From Lota lota (lineage: Eukaryota; Chordata; Actinopteri; Gadiformes; Lotidae), in the NCBI GenBank assembly GCA_026745465.1, contig JACYXH010000009.1, forward strand, positions 122,501-186,500: DNA of 64,000 bases, written 5' to 3'. The notes beneath the pieces are model-generated. The model was given only the letters and a program-made list of their open reading frames with translations. It was not told where the DNA came from and did not search any database. Shown here piece after piece: positions 24,879-35,049 of this stretch (the stretch's first letter is position 1; each line of letters opens with the position of its first letter). Both the position numbers and the translations under genes were made by a program.

Positions 24879-27169
24879 CAGGGGTGGCGAACCTGCGGCT
24901 CGTGAGCCGCATGCGGCTCTTGGCCTGCTCCTGTGAGGCTCTTACTGAGCGGCTGGGCACTGGGTAAAAAAAAAATAAAAGGAAAAAAAAAATATACTGT
25001 GTATATTTATATATGGATCCTTTCGCGTTTCGTATTGCGTCGGTCGGTAAGGACGGTAACTATGTGGTTTGTTTAAGTGGTGTTGCCGTAGCTAGCTGTA
25101 CATCGTGTATTGACAATGCAGGGTAGGTGCTGCTAGTGAGTAAGTGAATAATGGCAGAGTCAGTTGGGAAAAGTAAAGCTAAGCGCAAATATGAAGAGGA
25201 GCACAGGACATTTTATCTGAGTGGGAGGAACTGTATTTTTTTGTGGAACGAAATGGGAAGCCTTTCTGCTTGATTTGCGAGACTTCGCTATCGCATTTTA
25301 AAGCATCAAACCTGGAGCGCCATTTCACCTCACTCCATGCTAACATCGCCCGGGATTTCCCCAAAGGCAGTGAACTTCGCAAGCACAAGGTAAACGCGTT
25401 GAAACGGCAGTCAGAGAAGCAGACTCAGCTTTTTCGAAAATTCGCGAAGCACTCCGAGACTCACGTTAGCATCATATCAGGTAGCATGGAACATTGCTCG
25501 TGCCAAAAAGCCCTACAGTGAAGGGGACTTTGTGAAGACATGTCTCAAAGATGTCCTTGCTATCCTCGCGCCTGAAAATGACAATTTAAAGCGGTCTGTG
25601 TCAAACCTGCAGCTGTCACGGCACACAGTTGAACAGAGAATATCGGATATTAACAAGTCCATTGAAACACAGTTACATACGGACCTTGAGAAATGCCTGC
25701 ATTTCAGCATTGCTTTGGATGAGAGTTGTGACATTCAAGATAAGCCTCAGTTGGCCATATTTGTACGGTCTGTGTCAGAAGACTGCATCATTAAGGAAGA
25801 GCTCCTTGACATTGTTCCGTTAAAAGACAGGACCCGTGGCATCGACCTGAAAGAGACACTCATGACTGTTGCTGAGAAGGCAAATTTGCAGTTGTCAAAA
25901 CTGACAGCATTAGCCACAGACGGTGCGCCAGCTATGTTAGGAGCTGCAAATGGCCTTGTTGGGCTGTGTAAAGCTGATGACCGTTTCCCGGATTTTTGGA
26001 CATTTCACTGCATTATCCATCAAGAGCATCTGGTGTCTAAGAAGCTGAACTTGGACCACGTCATGAAACCAGTGCTAGAAATTGTGAATTTTATTCGCAC
26101 TCATGCTCTCAATCACAGACAGTTCAAAAACCTCATAGCTGAACTTGATGAGGATCTTCCCAGTGATCTGCTTTTCCACTGCACTGTGAGATGGCTTTCA
26201 AGAGGTAACATGCTTTCCCGTTTTTTTGAAATGTTGAACCCAGTGAAGCTGTTTCTGGGAGAGAAACATAAGGAATATCCTCAGCTACATGACCCCCAGT
26301 GGATTTCAGATTTGGGGTTTCTGGTCGACATGCTGCATCATCTGAACAAACTGAATGTAGATCTGCAAGGAAAGTTAAAAATGCTGCCTGACCTGGTGCA
26401 AAGTGTTTTCACATTTGTCAACAAGCTCAAGCTATTCCAGACCCATCTTCAAAAGAGAGAGCTCACACATTTCCCATCCTTGTTGAAGGCAAGTGGAGGA
26501 GCAGCTGAGGTCTTACAAAGGAGCACTGCACGCTATGCAACACTGGTTGAAAATCTGCAGCAGAGTTTTGAGGACAGATTCTGCAACCTGAGGGAAAAAC
26601 AGCCACAGATCACCTTCCTCATTAACCCTTTCACTGCTGAATCTGACTGTTTAAAAGCCCCTTTAGTGACAAATGAAGCAGCGTCCCAGTTGGAGATGAT
26701 TGAACTTTGTGAGGATGACAGACTGAAATCTGTGTTGAGAGAAAGAACCACAGAGTTCTGGAAAGCAGTGCCCACAGACAGATATCCCAATGTTAAACAG
26801 GCTGCACTCAAGCTAATGTCAATGTTTGCAGCAACTTATGTCTGTGAATCAGTGTTTTCTACACTGAAACAAGTTAAGTCAAAACATCGTTCTGTTCTTA
26901 CCGACACACACGTGAAAGAGTTGCTTCGAGTGGCCACAACTGAGTACAAGCCAGACCTGAAAAGGCTCGTGGATAACAAAGACTGCCAAGTTTCCCACTG
27001 AGTCAGTCTAGGTAAGAAAGAAACCTATAAAACTGTTCTGCTTTGTATTATGACTGTCATTAGAACTGTAAGCCGCTGTTGTAGTGTGGGTGTGCATGTG
27101 TTGTGTGGCTCTTCGCTAGGGTGCGGGTTTTTTTTGGGCTCTTTATGCTGCACTGGTTAGCCACCCCTG
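24879..27169 (+). mobile_element. hAT transposon (Charlie-like), 2.3 kb
   Basis: The ends are CAGGGGTGGCGAACC and, reversed, CAGGGGTGGCTAACC (14 of 15 matching), flanked by a perfect 8-bp duplication CTATACAC. It lies in the Ginger intron between the integrase exons and the protease exons, in the same orientation. It contains one transposase gene with a BED finger and a C-terminal hAT dimerisation region. Confidence 0.93.
25151..27001 (+). pseudogene. hAT transposase with BED zinc finger
   Basis: The ATG at 25,151 opens MAESVGKSKAKRKYEEEHRT. The frame shifts near 25,215 into the BED-type finger (FCLICETSLSHFKASNLERH, then HFTSLH) and shifts back near 25,480-25,500. From there the frame is open to the TGA at 26,999-27,001, giving a 489-residue stretch from 25,532. 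It contains the RNase H-like core (FSIALDESCD; ALATDGAPAMLG; VRWLSRG) and the hATC dimerisation region (AATYVCESVFSTLKQVKS). The layout is that of Charlie-type hATs related to ZBED and GTF2IRD2 host genes. It would cut and paste hAT DNA in the nucleus. Two frameshifts make it a pseudogene, although the catalytic part is intact. Confidence 0.9.
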
Positions 27170-27637
27170 CTATACACTCTTTTAATAGACTAAATTTTTC
27201 AAACAAATATGGACTGGGGACAAAGAGGAGATCCTCTGGTCCAAATTGGGGCCATATAAAATATTCACGGCAGATCTCCGGAGCCTGGCACCTGGGAGGG
27301 AATTGGAGAGTGAGCTAAGTCTTGCTTTGTGATTCCAATTGTTCCTCTTTGATATGAAAGTTAATTACAATCATTTTTGTTTAGATTGTAAACGTTTATC
27401 TCACATGTGCGTCAAGAATGGGTCAATATCAAACTACAGTAATTGACACCTATGAGATGACGGCCATTTGGAATGGCACATCAAGGGGGATGAGAAAGGT
27501 AAGGACAATAGTTGCTTTTAAAATGTGTATATTAACAATTAAACCATCTTAAAAACTAAAATGATCACTTGCAGCTCGATGTATTGGAGTGGGACATTTT
27601 AATTGGGGCTGTCTGCAAGGACGGACATTGGACTCTA

Positions 27638-27645
27638 GTAGTAAG
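27638..27645. other. Target site duplication of hAT-2
   Basis: GTAGTAAG is repeated exactly at 31,593-31,600. The duplicated bases include the Ginger splice donor GTAAG. Confidence 0.95.
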
Positions 27646-28079
27646 CAGTGGCGGCTGGCCGATAGAGGGCGCTAGGGCACCGCCCCCTTAAATAAAATTA
27701 TTTAAAAAAATAATAATAAATAAATAAATAAATAAAATAATAATAATAATAAAAACATCAGTATGTCAATATTTGTGTGTTTGAAATATGGAATGCACAC
27801 AGTAATATGTGTAAGATATGATAGAAAATCATATTTGCAACCTTTCCTCTGCCTGTCAAACGCCTCGTCAGCTCTGGGCGATACAGAAAGTGCCCCGAGG
27901 AGGCGGGTCTACGTAGCAGTTAAGCCAATTGCTAATTTAAGATATGAATGTATGACATAAAATGTAGCCAATCAGCGATGTTAAATCGAATCCAAGGAGG
28001 GCGATTATTTTATCGCCCCAAGCTCGCCCTTGATAAAATAAGGACCGGGCTCCAGTGGCGCCATTTTTACTAGACGACA

Positions 28080-30982
28080 ATGGCGAGCGCAAACGTTACT
28101 CCTCCAAGACCCAACCCTAACTCGGTGAAATCTCTCCTCCAAGATCCGTTTGATAGGAGAACTTTGTCAGAGAAAGTTCGGGTGAAAGAGCTGGGCCCAG
28201 ATCAACCTGACCTCTCAATCAGACAGCAGGCTAGCGAGAAAGGGAAGCAGTATATGCACGGCTTCTCCCGTAGCTGGTACACCAGGAAGGCTTGGCTAGC
28301 TGGGTGCACTGATGCTAATGCTTTATTTTGCTTTCTGTGCTTGCTTTTTGAAACGACGGGGTCAGATTCAGCATGGACAGGTACCGGAGTGAGGGATATG
28401 AAGCACCTGTCAGAGAAGGTAAAGAAACATGAGAACACCAGGGCACACATGGACAACTCTGTAAAGCTAGCTGTATTAGGAAGGGTGAACATTGCTACGC
28501 AGCTGGATGACGGCCACAGGATTGCGGTGAGGAAACACAATGAGGAGGTGGATAAAAACAGGCACATTCTATCCAAAATTATCGATTGTGTGAAGTTCTG
28601 TGGGGCTTTTGAGTTGGCCTTGCGTGGGCACGAGGAGACTGACTCCTCGGACAACCCCGGCATTTTCCGGGGCTTAGTGGATTTTGTTGCCTCCCTCGAC
28701 AGTGTGCTGGAGGAGCACCTGAAGACAGCTACCGTTTTTAAGGGCACGTCAAAAACGATACAGAACGAGCTGTTGGACTGTATGCTGTCAGTGCTTAAGG
28801 ATTACATCCTGGAGGAAGTAAAGAGTGCTGATTTTATCGCCATTCAAGCTGACGAGACGACTGACGTTTCCACCCACTGCCAGTTGGTGCTTGTGATACA
28901 CTACATCGATGCTAAAAGTAACGTCCAAGAGCGTTTTTTCGAGTTCATTTTGATCGAGAACGCAACAGCCGACACCATCGCTACAGCGCTGCTGGAGAGG
29001 CTCAGCACCATACTCTCACATGGACAAAAGGCCAAACTTATTGCCCAGGCTTACGACGGAGCAAGTGTGATGAGGGGAGCCACCGGCGGAGTGCAGCGTA
29101 AAATAGTGGATGTGTACGAAAATGCGCACTACGTCCACTGCTATGCACATCAGCTGAACCTCATCATGCAGCAGGCTACTTCACGCATCCCCAGGATCGG
29201 CCCTTTCTTTTCCGACCTTGCAGGATTTTCTGCTTTCTTCTCCAGGTCTCCCAAGCGAACCACCGTGCTTGACGAAGTGGTTGCGCATAGACTCCCCAGA
29301 GCCTCTACAACACGGTGGAACTTCCACAGTCGCGCTGTAAACACTGTGTACGAGTACAGGGATGACCTCCTAACGTGTTTCCAGACCATCAGAGACTCTG
29401 GGAACTTTGATGCCCCGACTGTCAGAGAGGCGGGGGGCTTTTGCTTTCTGTTTTTTCCTGGCACTGTTCCACAAGATCATGCCAAATGTGGACATGCTTT
29501 TCAGCCAGCTGCAGAAGAGGAACATCGACCCTGTCTTCATTAAAGCACTTGTCCAGAGGTTCACAGACAGCATGCTAACACTCAGGTAAATAACTATATT
29601 TACTATTGGCTGATAAAGATGTTGTTAGAAAGATGAATAGTTCACTTACAACAGTTTAAAAGCCTAAATGTGTCTGGTCATCAAAGAGTGATTATCATAG
29701 AGCCGTCACAATTATATTTGTTTTAGTATTTTAAAAGGAAAGAGAAGACACAATAAGACGTTGATAATAATGCAGGAAAGTACTACACAGTTTGTAATAA
29801 TTATTCAGGTGTCCACCCGGTCAATTTCTAGAAGAGGCCTAGTTGTTATTGAAGATTAACTTTATTGCTAAGTGCACAGCAGAACAAAATGATGTTGCAT
29901 CCCTCTCACAAATGTAATAGAAAAAGGCTTTAAAACATAATAACATCAGTTAATTATGTACATCACAGGTTAAAAGCAGTTACTAGACATAGTTTGTGTG
30001 TATATACACACACGTCTGTGTCTATCTATCTATCTATCTATCTATCTATATATATATATATATAAGTCACTGGTTGTGTGTTGAGGGGGAATTACAGTGA
30101 GTTAAGAAGTCTGATTGCAAGTTATCAAATTAAACTTTATTTTTTGGACCCAGGGCCTCAATTCCCTCTTTGTGTGGGGACAGCGCATCTGACGAGCAGC
30201 AACAGCCCATCAAGCGACGGAGGATGCTGGGACCAGGAGAACAACAGAGGTTGGCTATAGAGGTAAGTTGTGATGTAATTGTCAGTGTTTCCCCCTAGAA
30301 CTTTTTTCAGGCCTGGTAGTATGTAGCCAAAACCCTGAACAATCAGCACCTTGGTAATCATATACTTGAGTTGGACATAGGCATGTGTCAGTCAGGATCA
30401 CTTGCATCAAAATAGCTTAATTGCAAATTAAAGCTGATGATGTATCTTTTACAGGTATGTGATACCATCCTGAGTCATGCCAAAGAGAGGTTCTCCTTCA
30501 CCCAGCACCTCATCAGCGCAACACTATTGCACGGAGAGTTGTTCCCACAACACAGTGTGAAGTTCCCCGATACAGCGCTTGAAACAACCGTGGAGGCGTA
30601 CCCCATGTTGAACAAGGCCAAGCTCAAAACCGAACTGTCCCTCATCTATGAGAACAGTGAGTTCAAGGCTTGTAGTGGTGCAGTGCCCCTGTACCAGTTC
30701 TTCATGGAGAACAACCTTCAGAGCACTTTTACAGAGACTGCCAGCCTCCTCAAGATCCTCATCACCACACCCATGACAACTGCTGAGTCAGAAAGGTGCT
30801 TCTCTACACTGAAAAGGATCAAGACCTTCCTGAGAAACAGCATGACACAGGATCGCCTGAACGCTCTGGCCATGCTCTCCATGGAGAAGAAACTTGTCAG
30901 GGACATTCCTGACTTTAATCAAAGGGTCATTGAGAGGTTTGCCACTCAGAAGGACAGACGGGCAAAATTCCTGTACAAATAA
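28080..30982 (+). pseudogene. hAT transposase with TTF-type finger and DUF4371
   Basis: Exon 1 (28,080-29,585) starts at ATG (MASANVTPPRPNPNS). It has a TTF-type zinc finger region (KAWLAGCTDANALFCFLCLL), a DUF4371-like RNase H core (FIAIQADETTDVS; AQAYDGASVMRG; HCYAHQLNLIM) and a one-base frame disruption near the T run at 29,450-29,457, after which the correct frame reads ALFHKIMPNVDMLFSQLQKR. Exon 2 is 30,154-30,262 and contains a basic patch (PIKRRRM). Exon 3 (30,455-30,982) ends with the hATC dimerisation region (TTAESERCFSTLKRIKTFL). Phases agree at both joins. The family resembles the hATs behind ZMYM-type vertebrate genes. It would mobilise its own ends; the single frame break disables this copy. 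Confidence 0.9.
30021..30064. repeat. (TCTA)n / (TA)n microsatellite
   Basis: Seven TCTA units followed by TA repeats in intron 1 of the hAT-2 transposase. Confidence 0.95.
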
Positions 30983-32244
30983 GATGACAGACACACACAC
31001 ACAGAGCAGCTCTGGCCGCATGTTTCTTTGTATATAGTTGACCTTAGCATAAAAAATCCAGTTATATATGGTACTCTAGAAAGTCTTAATAGTGTCTTTG
31101 CTAATATTACTGTATATATGTTGTTTTGTATCAATTAATTGTTGCAGTTCTGGAGCACATTAACAATTAGTCACATTTAGTATGATCATAAAATACTGTA
31201 TGCTATTCTTCCAGTCAAAGGTTTGAGTTCATCCACTTGATATCCATTTCTATATTATACATCCTTTTATACAGTAAGATTTCCTATAAACTTTATAATA
31301 ATTTCATGTTATTGTCCACTTTCCACTCTGTTCTGACAGCATGCCTGTTGCGTTGCCTGTTTACTACCAATGGTGAAAAGTTCACTTTAAATGCAAATGA
31401 AAGGCTTGGGTTTGTGTAATATGTTTTTGTGTAAGAATGCCTCAACTTTTTAATATTGGCATTAAATAATTACTGAATGTTTCACTGAGCACTGCTGTCC
31501 TGCAGTTTGTGTTAAAATATATCGCGATGGTTACAGGAAAAAAAAAAGTATGGCACAGCCCCACCGAGAATATTTTTCACCAGCCGCCACTGGTAGTAAG
31601 TGCACTTTAATTAATACAATTTATGTAGCTATATTTACAACTCTGAGATGAATTTTACACTAAAGTATCATATCTGTAAAAGGCCATGTATCCAAAGGAA
31701 GGACGGGCTCTGTTCATGGACCCATTTGGAGCCACAGACAATCAAATTCAACATTGTAGGGATTCAACAAGGTAAGCAAATCCAGAATGTATTCTAATGT
31801 ATTTCATTTGTCAAGTATACTAAATGGTTTCTGGTGTGCAAGTAACAAACAATTGTATTATTTATTGTTTGGCTTCGGGGCTTTCATGCGAAAAAGAAAA
31901 AGGGGAACTTGTCGAGATGGATCTGTGACACCTTGTCACATCCCCATCAGCAGGATTCCACATCCTGTGGAGTAATCATCTGCAAAGTAATTATGTGCCC
32001 AGTAAGCATTTTAAAACGATTAAAAGGACAATAATAACGCTAACCTATTTGAAGGTAGCAGAGCTGCTGTTGAAGGGTGACAGCATGGAGTTTGATGTGA
32101 ACGAGATGGGTATCAACTCCATGAGAAGAGAAATGGCCAGGAGACTGTTGGCGGATTCTGGTAAGCTTCAATCAATTGTATATCCACCTCACCAAAACAT
32201 TTGCCCATACTTAATCCACTGCGAAATTTGAAATCTTTTAACAG

Positions 32245-32500
32245 ACAACCTGACAGAACTGTGCCGTTTCTGTGGGGAAAGGGAAACAGGGGAAGGGAGC
32301 ACCTCAGAGGCACCCGTGGATCATTGGGTAGCCAGCCTTTAAAGTTGTTGACATGGAAAGTGCAATCTCTATGTAAAAATAAATCTAATGGAGCTATCTT
32401 ATTTCAGATTGAATGCACACAATGCGCATTGTGGTTCCACTGGGTGTGTGTTGGAAGGCCCAATATGAAGGAGGACTTTTTGTGTCCAGCCTGCCAATGA
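32245..32500 (+). pseudogene. Ginger gene, C-terminal PHD finger exons
   Basis: Exons 32,245-32,327 and 32,408-32,500 give a C4HC3 pattern: CRFC in the first exon, then CTQC, FHWVC and CPAC in the second, ending at TGA (32,498-32,500). Spacing between CTQC and the His (four residues) and His-x2-Cys fits a PHD finger. PHD fingers usually read histone H3 tails, so a role in choosing chromatin targets for insertion is plausible but inferred. The preceding exon (32,055-32,160) ends in phase 1 and joins this one cleanly. Unlike the integrase part, these two exons show no stop or frameshift. Confidence 0.85.
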
Positions 32501-32544
32501 CCACAATGAAGGGATGTCATTTAGATGCACGGCAGTGACACAGG

Positions 32545-32750
32545 AGGGCGGCAGTGGCTCAGGAGGTACAGCAGGTTACAGTGTCGAGGTGTCCTTAAAC
32601 AAGACACCTTACCCTAACTGTTTCCGACCAGCTGGGTGTTGCCTTGCATGGTTGGCACCGTGTGTATGAATGGGTGACTGTCAGGCAATAATTCTTAAGT
32701 GCTTTAAGTGGCCACTCAGAAAAGCTCTATATAAATGCAATCCATCCTTT
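32545..32750 (+). mobile_element. tRNA-derived SINE
   Basis: It starts with an A-box-like GCAGTGGCTCAGGAGGTAC and continues with the body motif GTCGAGGTGTCCTTAAAC common in fish tRNA-derived SINEs, then a CCTTGCATGG block and a tail ending CTATATAAATGCAATCC. The B-box region is degenerate. It lies in the 3' part of the Ginger element. Confidence 0.7.
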
Positions 32751-32906
32751 GTTCCAGAAGCATAGTCTTGTTCTGTTTGATGGCATTTGTGCCATGTATC
32801 ATGAAACATACCAATGTGTTAGGACAATCTCTACTTCTATATCTGTACACTGTGCATATGTGTCACTCCCATATCTTTTTAATTAATCTCTGGTTATTTC
32901 ATCTAG

Positions 32907-33540
32907 ATGGGCATCCGCAGGATCCGGCCCTTCCTCACGAGGGAAGCAGCTCAGCTCTTGGTCCAAGCGCTCATCATCTCCCGCCTCGACTACTGCAATT
33001 CGCTCCTGGCTGGACTCCCTGCCTCTGCGATCAAACCTTTGCAGCATATCCAGAACGCTGCAGCACGCCAAAATTCTCCCATGTGACCCCCCTTTTCAGT
33101 GACCTCCACTGGCTCCCTGTAGTAGCTTGCATCAGATTCAAGACAATGATGCTGGCCTACAAGGCGGTCAATGGAACTGTCCCTGCCTACCTACAAGCGT
33201 TATTCAGACCGCACACCCCAGCTCAAGCACTCCGCTCAACTACCTCAGCTGGACACCTGGTACCGCCATCGCTAAGAGCAAGCAAAGGTCGCACAACAAA
33301 GTCACAACCCTTCTGTTTTGCCACCCCAATGGTGGAATCAACTCCCTGCCGATGTCAGGACTGCAGTCGCTCACCAGCTTCCGCAAGAGACTCAAGACTC
33401 ACTTGTTCAGAGTTCACCTGGACTCTGAATAACCTCCCTCCTTACCCCCCTCCTCCCTTACTCTCCTAAAAACACCCCCCTTACACACTTATTGTATGTT
33501 TGTACACCCTGGCACTTAGTGTACACACTTACTGTAATAG
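32907..33540 (+). mobile_element. L2-type LINE fragment (3' end of RT ORF)
   Basis: Only the C-terminal part of a reverse transcriptase is present, spread over three frames: IISRLDYCNSLLAGLP near 32,965-33,015, then LHWLPVVACIRFKTMMLAYK near 33,107-33,165, then FRKRLKTHLFRVHLDSE ending at about 33,430. This wording is typical of fish L2/CR1-group elements. The 3' end contains short TGTA-rich repeats and abuts the right Ginger TIR, replacing part of its tRNA-like segment. At least two frameshifts make it non-functional. Confidence 0.75.
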
Positions 33541-33852
33541 TCTACCACCCTGAAATACTATTTTCCCACAATGGTGTGAGTTCGAATCCCGTACATACAT
33601 TTATTTATTTTTATTTAAAAAAAAAATCGTTTAAAATGGTTGCTCTACGTGACACATGTCTCCCCAAATAGGACTCCAGCTACGAATGAGATGGGTTTGT
33701 TAACATTTTACTGAAAAACAAATCAAACAGGCATTCGCAAGGACAGGCTACGTGTCTTTTCCTGTTTTCCAACAGCTGTCGTAACTACGACAACAACAGA
33801 CGCATTTAGCTGAGGGTCGCCAATTAACACGGTCACTCGTTGAACCGAAACA
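33541..33852 (-). repeat. Right terminal inverted repeat of Ginger element
   Basis: Reverse complement of 21,650-21,956, ending GTTGAACCGAAACA next to CCGG. Confidence 0.9.
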
Positions 33853-33856
33853 CCGG
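33853..33856. other. CCGG at right end of inner DNA transposon
   Basis: Matches the left-hand CCGG at 21,646-21,649 and marks where the retrotransposon gag frame resumes on the minus strand. Confidence 0.75.
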
Positions 33857-34481
33857 TTTGTTGTGCGTCCATAACGTGTATGCTCCGATTTGAACGGTGT
33901 TCTGCTAACTGCATGAGCTGACTGATTAGCTGTGCTAGCAGTGGGACTATGCATGGCTTTTAGCTGCTGCTGCGACAGCTCATGTGTCCGTGCAATATCG
34001 ATAGCCTTTTCCAACGTTAAGTCTGTGTGGCATAACAGTTTCTCACGCACTTTAGGAGAGTTTGTGCCAAAGACAATTCTGTCTCTAATCATTTCGTCAC
34101 TGTTAGGCAAATCACAATCGTTCACAAGCAGTCTTAGCTCGGTTATAAACAGGTCGCAACTTTCACCCTCCCCTTGTATCCTCTGGTGGAATTTATACCG
34201 CGCGAAAATGGGGTTTGCCCTGGGTTTAACATAGGCTTCAAACCTGTCGTAGTACGTCTTGAGTGCTTTCCCTTCGTCTTCTGTGAGTGTCCACGTACTG
34301 AATATATCCCTTCTTTTTCGCCAATCCATAGGAGTAGATAGCAGCACATTTCTTCCTGCCGTTTGCCATGTAGCGGTCCGGAGAACATTAGCTCCACGTG
34401 TTGGCGGAACTTCTTCCATGCGTCGGGCAGATTGGATGAATCCCAATCCATCCGTGGCGTGGGGACACCTGTGTGTTCCAT
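33857..34481 (-). pseudogene. Gypsy gag remnant
   Basis: The frame starts at ATG (34,479-34,481) about 46 nt after the 5' LTR and reads MEHTGVPTPRMDWDSSNLPD, a typical retrotransposon gag N-terminus. Near 34,318 an A-run frameshift passes into a second frame that runs without a stop to the Ginger junction at 33,857, through a capsid-like segment (YYDRFEAYVKPRANPIFARY). No CCHC zinc knuckle or protease follows: the sequence jumps at CCGG to the DNA transposon and resumes beyond it already in the reverse transcriptase. The capsid would coat retrotransposon RNA in the cytoplasm. Defective. Confidence 0.85.
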
Positions 34482-34509
34482 CTCCCGTCGTCAGGTCGAT
34501 TTAAAAAAC

Positions 34510-34527
34510 TTGTCTACTCTGACACCA
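34510..34527 (-). other. Primer binding site of the Gypsy element
   Basis: Directly after the 5' LTR the minus strand reads TGGTGTCAGAGTAGACAA. The TGG start is that expected for pairing to a tRNA 3' end; I cannot assign the tRNA. Confidence 0.7.
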
Positions 34528-34677
34528 TGTAATGTTTTATGTTATCTTTGTATATAAAAGATACGACTGGACTACTTCTCCATTTAGTCATACGGCGCTG
34601 CCATCTTTATTCTGCGACCTTCTTTTGTACATCCGGTTTAACAGAACATTCCAACAGGAAGTTCTAAGGATGTTACA
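34528..34677 (-). repeat. 5' LTR of the Gypsy element
   Basis: Matches 18,577-18,726 across 150 bp with five substitutions. It contains the retrotransposon promoter by position. Confidence 0.93.
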
Positions 34678-34950
34678 CTATCGACACAAAATATATTTCA
34701 TATGAACGCTGAGACTCCACAGAGTCCAACAGTAATGAGCCTTCTTATTCTGTGACCTAAACTCGATTAACTAGATGTGAAAGAATAACGTCAATATGTC
34801 CAAGTTACTACGATAAATGATGTGTTACCTGTGTTAATATCAAGTTGTGTTTGATCGCATGAAACCGCCATTAACAGATATTCCAGAGTCGGTGTGTCCT
34901 CAGAGCCTACTTCTATGATTTAGCCATAATGAAATGTAGTTATGCCACAT

Positions 34951-35047
<97 letters not shown>
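34951..35047. repeat. (CA)n microsatellite, ~97 bp
   Basis: Uninterrupted CA run about 270 bp beyond the LTR retrotransposon. Confidence 0.95.

Positions 35048-35049
<2 letters not shown>

Larger units (their letters stand above)
27646..31592 (+). mobile_element. hAT transposon (ZMYM/DUF4371-like), 3.9 kb
   Basis: The termini share an exact 13-bp inverted repeat, CAGTGGCGGCTGG, flanked by a perfect 8-bp duplication GTAGTAAG. It has the same orientation as its Ginger host and the other hAT, and carries a three-exon transposase gene. A (TCTA)n(TA)n microsatellite lies in its first intron. Confidence 0.93.
27189..32160 (+). pseudogene. Ginger gene, Ulp1/C48 protease exons
   Basis: Exons: 27,189-27,314; 27,385-27,498; 27,575-27,640; 31,683-31,771; about 31,887-31,980; 32,055-32,160. 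The Ulp1 catalytic residues are recognisable across introns: His-Trp in CKDGHWTLV at the end of the third exon, Asp in ALFMDPFGA, then Gln and Cys in HQQDSTSCGVIIC. The first exon (GPYKIFTADLRSLAPGRELE) gives the upstream part of the domain. The donor after it reads GAG/CTAAGT at 27,315, apparently a G-to-C loss of GTAAGT. hAT-2 sits at the donor of the third exon. The join into the Cys exon is not cleanly in phase. In Ginger and related elements such proteases may process transposon protein or remove SUMO-like modifiers; here the role is inferred. Confidence 0.8.
21650..33852 (+). mobile_element. Ginger-type (GIN) DNA transposon, 12.2 kb with nested inserts
   Basis: The ends are long inverted repeats: 21,650-21,956 is the reverse complement of about 33,541-33,852 with scattered substitutions. 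Each terminus begins TGTTTCGGTTCAAC and CCGG abuts both. Between them, on the plus strand, small exons encode a Gypsy-like integrase (22.7-24.8 kb), a Ulp1/C48 protease (27.2-32.2 kb) and a PHD finger (32.2-32.5 kb). DNA transposons with TIRs, short target duplications and an LTR-type integrase are known as Ginger or GIN elements, and accessory Ulp1 and PHD domains have been reported in that group (recalled, not searched). Removing the two hATs leaves about 6 kb, still including a SINE and L2 fragment. Two stops in the integrase, a lost splice donor and out-of-phase joins indicate an inactive copy. The alternative, a domesticated GIN-type host gene, is unlikely given the TIRs. Confidence 0.85.
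18577..34677 (-). mobile_element. Gypsy-type LTR retrotransposon, split by nested insertions
   Basis: Two 150-bp direct repeats bound the element. Both begin TGTAATG and end GTTACA on the plus strand. The flanking 5-mers are TTATC (18,572-18,576) and CTATC (34,678-34,682), a target duplication with one mismatch. Coding is on the minus strand in Gypsy order: gag, then reverse transcriptase, RNase H and integrase. The LTRs differ at five of 150 positions (3.3%). A 12.2-kb DNA transposon separates gag from pol, and the zinc-knuckle and protease segment expected between them is absent. Reverse transcriptase wording such as VEKPKTGKLRICLDP resembles the mag-like Gypsy lineage (inference). gag and pol carry several frameshifts and a stop, so the copy is defective. 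Confidence 0.9.
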
